Shown here one piece after another: positions 60,754-64,000 of a stretch of DNA of 64,000 bases. This DNA comes from Mesorhizobium sp. WSM3626 (GTDB lineage: Bacteria; Pseudomonadota; Alphaproteobacteria; Rhizobiales; Rhizobiaceae): positions 68,552-132,551 of the forward strand of contig NZ_AZUY01000001.1 in the NCBI RefSeq assembly GCF_000513935.1. The letters are read 5' to 3'. The translations under genes and the position numbers were made by a program. Each line of letters begins with the position of its first letter. Within the stretch, counting starts at the first letter, position 1. The notes beneath the pieces are model-generated. The model was not told the DNA's origin. It worked only from the letters and a program-made list of their open reading frames with translations, and searched no databases.

Positions 60754-61197
60754 ATGCCCAGCACCGTTCGTCTGCATCGCGTTCTGACCACCAGCCCGGA
60801 GAAGGTCTACCGCGCGTTCCTCGAGGCGGATGCCCTTGCCAAATGGCTTCCGCCGAACGGCTTCACCTGCACGGTCCATCACTTCGAGGGCAAGGTCGGC
60901 GGTACGTTCAAGATGTCGTTCCGCAACTTCACCACTGGCGACAGCCACTCGTTTGGCGGTGAGTATGTCGAACTCGTCGCGGGCGAACTCCTGCGCTACA
61001 CAGACAGGTTCGACGATCCCAACCTGCCCGGCGAGATCGAGGTGACCGTGACGCTGAAGAAAGTGTCCGTGGGCACCGAAGTGAACATCACCCAGGCCGG
61101 CATCCCTGATGTCATTCCCGCGGAAGCTTGCTATCTCGGTTGGCAGGAATCGCTACGGAACCTGGCCAAGCTCGTCGAACCCGAGATCAAACAATAG
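60754..61197 (+). CDS. SRPBCC/AHSA1-domain protein
   Basis: 147 residues. Typical activator-of-Hsp90-homology fold: VRLHRVLTTSPEKVYRAFLE, ALAKWLPPNGFTCTVHHFEG, and the C-terminal GWQESLRNLAKLVEPEI. Ligand and role unknown. Strong AGGAAGGAG before the ATG. Convergent with the DUF3175 gene. Confidence 0.83.
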   Translation: MPSTVRLHRVLTTSPEKVYRAFLEADALAKWLPPNGFTCTVHHFEGKVGGTFKMSFRNFTTGDSHSFGGEYVELVAGELLRYTDRFDDPNLPGEIEVTVTLKKVSVGTEVNITQAGIPDVIPAEACYLGWQESLRNLAKLVEPEIKQ

Positions 61198-61238
61198 GGC
61201 GCCCCATTTAGTCAGGTGCCATTGGCGGGCGAGGGCGG

Positions 61239-61529
61239 CTAATCCTCCTTTGGACGCCCGAATGCGGCGCGCAGTTCGTCCTTGGCGTCCTCAAGGATCT
61301 TCTTGCGCGCCGCGGGCAGGTTTTTGCCGGCCCTGTTGATGTAGAAATTCAGCATCGACATGGCGGACTGGAAGGGCTCGGCCTTGCGGCGATGGCTGTG
61401 TTCGGCCGACCGCTTGAGCGAGGCGGCGATCTTCTTGGCGTCGTCGGATTCGAAGACATGCTCCTCGAGATCCATCGCATTGCTGTGCTCGGTCACCTCG
61501 GCCGACCATTTCTGCTTGGTGGCGGTCAT
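61239..61529 (-). CDS. DUF3175-family small protein
   Basis: 96 residues, charged and helical: KQKWSAEVTEHSNAMDLEEH, ESDDAKKIAASLKRSAEHSH, AMSMLNFYINRAGKNLPAAR. The pattern matches DUF3175 proteins of Rhizobiales (from memory). Function unknown. Confidence 0.75.
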   Translation of the reverse strand: MTATKQKWSAEVTEHSNAMDLEEHVFESDDAKKIAASLKRSAEHSHRRKAEPFQSAMSMLNFYINRAGKNLPAARKKILEDAKDELRAAFGRPKED

Positions 61530-61701
61530 GGCTGGGACTCCTTTGCAGGGTTGCTGATCGGAAACTCCAGATGTTGGCGTCGGTTCCCGCATTCGTATCG
61601 GCCTGGAGCGACGGATTGCCCGCTGTGGCGCTGCTGTGCGCCGAGAATGCGTCGATAGTGGCCAAAACAGCAACGGTTGAGACCGCCGACAGGAAACGCC
61701 T

Positions 61702-62931
61702 TTGACGCGAACCGACGTGAGCCGGCCCAGCCCCGGCATCGATAGTTCCTACGCCTGGATGCGGCTGGCCATCTCGATGCTGCTGGCGACGATCGGTGCG
61801 GTCGGCATGTGGGCCGTTGTCGTCGTGCTGCCGGCGGTACAGGCCGAGTTCGGCGTCGACCGCGCCGCGGCATCCATGCCCTACACCGCGACCATGGTGG
61901 GCTTCGCCGCCGGCAATGTGCTGGTCGGCCGCGCCATTGACCGCATGGGCTACTGGATCCCGGCGCTGTTTTCCTCGATCGCGCTCTCCGCCGGTCTCCT
62001 GCTCGCGGCTCTGTCGACCTCGATCCTGCAATTCACCCTTGCCCAGGGGGTGCTGATCGGTGTCGGCACATCGGTGATCTTCGGGCCGCTGATCGCCGAT
62101 ATCTCGCACTGGTTCAACCGCCGGCGCGGCGTGGCTGTCACGGCGGCGGCGGCCGGCAATTACCTCGCCGGAGCGATATGGCCCACCGTCATGCCGACGC
62201 TGATCAAGGCGGAAGGCTGGCGCTTCACCTATGCCGCCATCGGCGTCTTCTGCCTGGTCACCATGGTGCCGCTGGTGTTGTTGCTGCGGCGCGGCGCTCC
62301 GGAAGCGACGGCCGCCGGCTCGCCCGGAAGCCGGCCTGTGCAGCCGATTTCACTGTCGCCGGCGATGCTGCAGATATTGCTGGTCGTCGCGGGACTGGGC
62401 TGCTGCGTGGCGATGTCGATGCCGCAAGTGCATATCGTCGCCTATTGCATGGACCTCGGCTACGGCATGGCGCATGGCGCCGACATGCTGTCGATCATGA
62501 TGGCCGCGGGCGTCGTCAGCCGGCTTGCCTCGGGCTTTGTCGCCGACCGCATCGGCGGCGTCAAAACGTTGCTTATCGGCTCCGTGCTGCAATGCCTGTC
62601 ATTGCTGTTCTATATCCCGTTCGACGGGCTCGCCTCGCTCTATGTCGTGTCGCTGGTCTTCGGCCTGTCGCAGGGCGGCATCGTGCCTTGCTACGCGATC
62701 ATCGTGCGCGAATACCTGCCGGCCAAGGAGGCCGGCCAGCGCATCGGCATCGTCATGATGGCGACGATTTTCGGCATGGCGATCGGCGGCTGGATGTCGG
62801 GCTGGATCTACGACCTGACGGGCTCCTACGCCGCCGCGTTCCTGAACGGCATTGCCTGGAACCTGCTGAACATACTGGCGATTGGGCTGTTCATGTGGAA
62901 AGCGAGGCACAGGGCGGCCGTAGCCGCCTGA
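61702..62931 (+). CDS. MFS transporter (OFA/MCT-like carrier)
   Basis: 409 residues, 12 helices. Motif A-like GRAIDRMGYW after helix 2 and ADRIGGVKTLL in the second half. The PYTATMVGFAAGNVLVG start resembles oxalate/formate or monocarboxylate carriers. TTG 61702 is taken as start because AGGAAACGCC lies just before it; ATG 61759 is a shorter option. Confidence 0.8.
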   Translation: MTRTDVSRPSPGIDSSYAWMRLAISMLLATIGAVGMWAVVVVLPAVQAEFGVDRAAASMPYTATMVGFAAGNVLVGRAIDRMGYWIPALFSSIALSAGLLLAALSTSILQFTLAQGVLIGVGTSVIFGPLIADISHWFNRRRGVAVTAAAAGNYLAGAIWPTVMPTLIKAEGWRFTYAAIGVFCLVTMVPLVLLLRRGAPEATAAGSPGSRPVQPISLSPAMLQILLVVAGLGCCVAMSMPQVHIVAYCMDLGYGMAHGADMLSIMMAAGVVSRLASGFVADRIGGVKTLLIGSVLQCLSLLFYIPFDGLASLYVVSLVFGLSQGGIVPCYAIIVREYLPAKEAGQRIGIVMMATIFGMAIGGWMSGWIYDLTGSYAAAFLNGIAWNLLNILAIGLFMWKARHRAAVAA

Positions 62932-63090
62932 GGAAGGCCAAGCACAGCCACTCAATGGCTCAGCTTGACAACAGGCAGTCACTGCGCGACGCCAGGGCCG
63001 ATGGGTGCTGAAACAGGCCGGTGAGATGGCGACAGCTGGAAAGATCGCATTGCGGGCGTGCTTGAATGGCCAGGCGCATGGGCCAAGGCC

Positions 63091-64000
63091 TTGATCAAGC
63101 CGCGCTCGCGCCGGGGCGGTGGCCGCCCGACCCTATCTGACGTGGCACGCAAGGCCGGCGTCGGCGCCATCACCGTTTCACGCGCGCTGCGCGAGCCGGA
63201 GCGCGTTTCCGAGGAACTGCGCCGCCAGATCCTGGCCGCCATCGAAGAGCTCGGCTATGTGCCGGATCCCAACGCGCGGGCATTGGCCTCGGCGCGGGCC
63301 GAGGTGTTCGGCGTGCTGGTGCCTTCGCTGACCAACAACGTCTTCGCGGAGGTGGTGCGCGGCATCTATGACAGCCTGTCGGACAGCCCGTTCCGCATCC
63401 AGCTTGGCAACACGCACTATTCCGGACTGGAGGAAGAGCGGCTGCTGCAGGTGTTTGGCTCCCAGCGGCCGGCAGCGCTGATCGTTGCCGGCATCGACCA
63501 GACACCTACCTCGCGAAAGCTGTTGGAAAATGCCGGTTGCCCGGTGGTTCAGGTGATGGAGACCGGACCCGATCCCGTGGACATGATGGTCGGTTTCTCG
63601 CATCTCGAAGGCGGCAGGACGGCGACCCAGCACCTGATCGAGGCGGGGTATCGCCGGATCGGTTTCATCGGCGCGCGCATGGACCCGCGCTCGCAGCGGC
63701 GCCTGGCTGGTTACCGGCTGGCGATGGAGAAGGCCGGCCTGCTGGACCCGCGCCTGATCACCACCACGCCGGTGCCTTCCAGCGTGCCGCTTGGCCGCGA
63801 GCTGTTCCGCGATGCGCTTGCCAAAATGCCGACGCTCGACGGCGTGTTCTGCAACAATGACGACATCGCGCTCGGCATACTGTTCGAATGCCATCGCGCC
63901 TCGATCGACGTGCCGAAGACCATCGGCATTGTCGGCTTCAACGATCTCGACATGATGCAGGTGGCCTTTCCCTCGATCACCAGCATCCGCACCCATCGCT
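63091..64000 (+). CDS. LacI-family regulator, gluconate-repressor-like (truncated by window end)
   Basis: Open through the end of the window (303 codons seen). HTH GRPTLSDVARKAGVGAITVS (residues 11-30) is followed by the effector domain (FGVLVPSLTNNVFAEVVRGI; RRIGFIGARMDPRSQRRLAG; DGVFCNNDDIALG). The N-terminal pattern is that of GntR-type (LacI superfamily) gluconate regulators. Start uncertain: TTG 63091 fits the family N-terminus best, GTG 63058 is possible. The target operon probably lies beyond the window. Confidence 0.82.
   Translation, partial: MIKPRSRRGGGRPTLSDVARKAGVGAITVSRALREPERVSEELRRQILAAIEELGYVPDPNARALASARAEVFGVLVPSLTNNVFAEVVRGIYDSLSDSPFRIQLGNTHYSGLEEERLLQVFGSQRPAALIVAGIDQTPTSRKLLENAGCPVVQVMETGPDPVDMMVGFSHLEGGRTATQHLIEAGYRRIGFIGARMDPRSQRRLAGYRLAMEKAGLLDPRLITTTPVPSSVPLGRELFRDALAKMPTLDGVFCNNDDIALGILFECHRASIDVPKTIGIVGFNDLDMMQVAFPSITSIRTHR

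Overview
The window looks like a chromosome or symbiosis-island segment of an alphaproteobacterium of the order Rhizobiales, most likely Mesorhizobium. The evidence is the high GC content, dense ATGA/TGATG-overlapping operons, an unusual density of ABC sugar importers, dispersed palindromic repeats of the rhizobial type, and genes resembling the rhizopine (moc) catabolic genes of Sinorhizobium. This is inference from family content; no database search was possible. I saw no tRNA, rRNA, CRISPR array, transposase or integrase.

Layout: 1-1.04 kb, five small overlapping membrane/lipoprotein genes resembling a phage lysis cassette (holin-like and spanin-like). 1.2-5.4 kb, housekeeping or single genes (GNAT acetyltransferase, channel-like membrane protein, GT39-type glycosyltransferase, MsrA). 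5.7-9.0 kb, a TPP riboswitch followed by a YkoF-like protein and a ThiX/ThiZ/ThiY-type pyrimidine importer. 9.2-10.4 kb, an ICMT-like methyltransferase and a DUF3309 peptide. 10.9-12.6 kb, a two-subunit aconitase X dehydratase. 12.6-28.1 kb, a LacI regulator divergent from a long unidirectional run: a five-gene CUT1 importer with two unequal ATPases, a MocA-type dehydrogenase, a MocC-type isomerase, a second (RbsB-type) importer, a DUF4432 aldose-epimerase-like protein, a MocD-like di-iron oxygenase, a MocE-like Rieske ferredoxin and a PanB-fold protein with altered active site. Converging on it (28.1-30.6 kb) are an ornithine-cyclodeaminase-like gene and an aromatic amino acid lyase homologue that lacks the MIO-forming serine. 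30.7-32.2 kb, an MFS transporter. 32.4-39.3 kb, a third importer in which one permease is fused to a beta-propeller, followed by a second propeller gene. 39.5-45.1 kb, an AhpD-like protein, a metallophosphoesterase and a Ugp-like importer whose second permease carries an amber codon. 45.2-53.3 kb, a molybdenum hydroxylase operon (split large subunit, FAD and 2Fe-2S subunits, CoxG/CoxD/CoxE-like accessory proteins, amidohydrolase) with an AraC regulator. 53.5-60.6 kb, a fifth importer, two sugar dehydrogenases/epimerases and two nearly duplicate GntR/FadR regulators, with matching palindromic operators. 60.7-64 kb, small proteins, an MFS carrier and a truncated LacI/GntR-type regulator.

Taken together this is an accessory catabolic zone. 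Five binding-protein importers are paired with oxidoreductases, isomerases, lactonase-like propellers and local repressors. The strongest biological theme is a rhizopine (O-methyl-inosamine) or methylated-cyclitol pathway. It sits next to two enzymes of well-known folds (PanB and histidine ammonia-lyase) that have both lost key catalytic residues and may have new chemistry.
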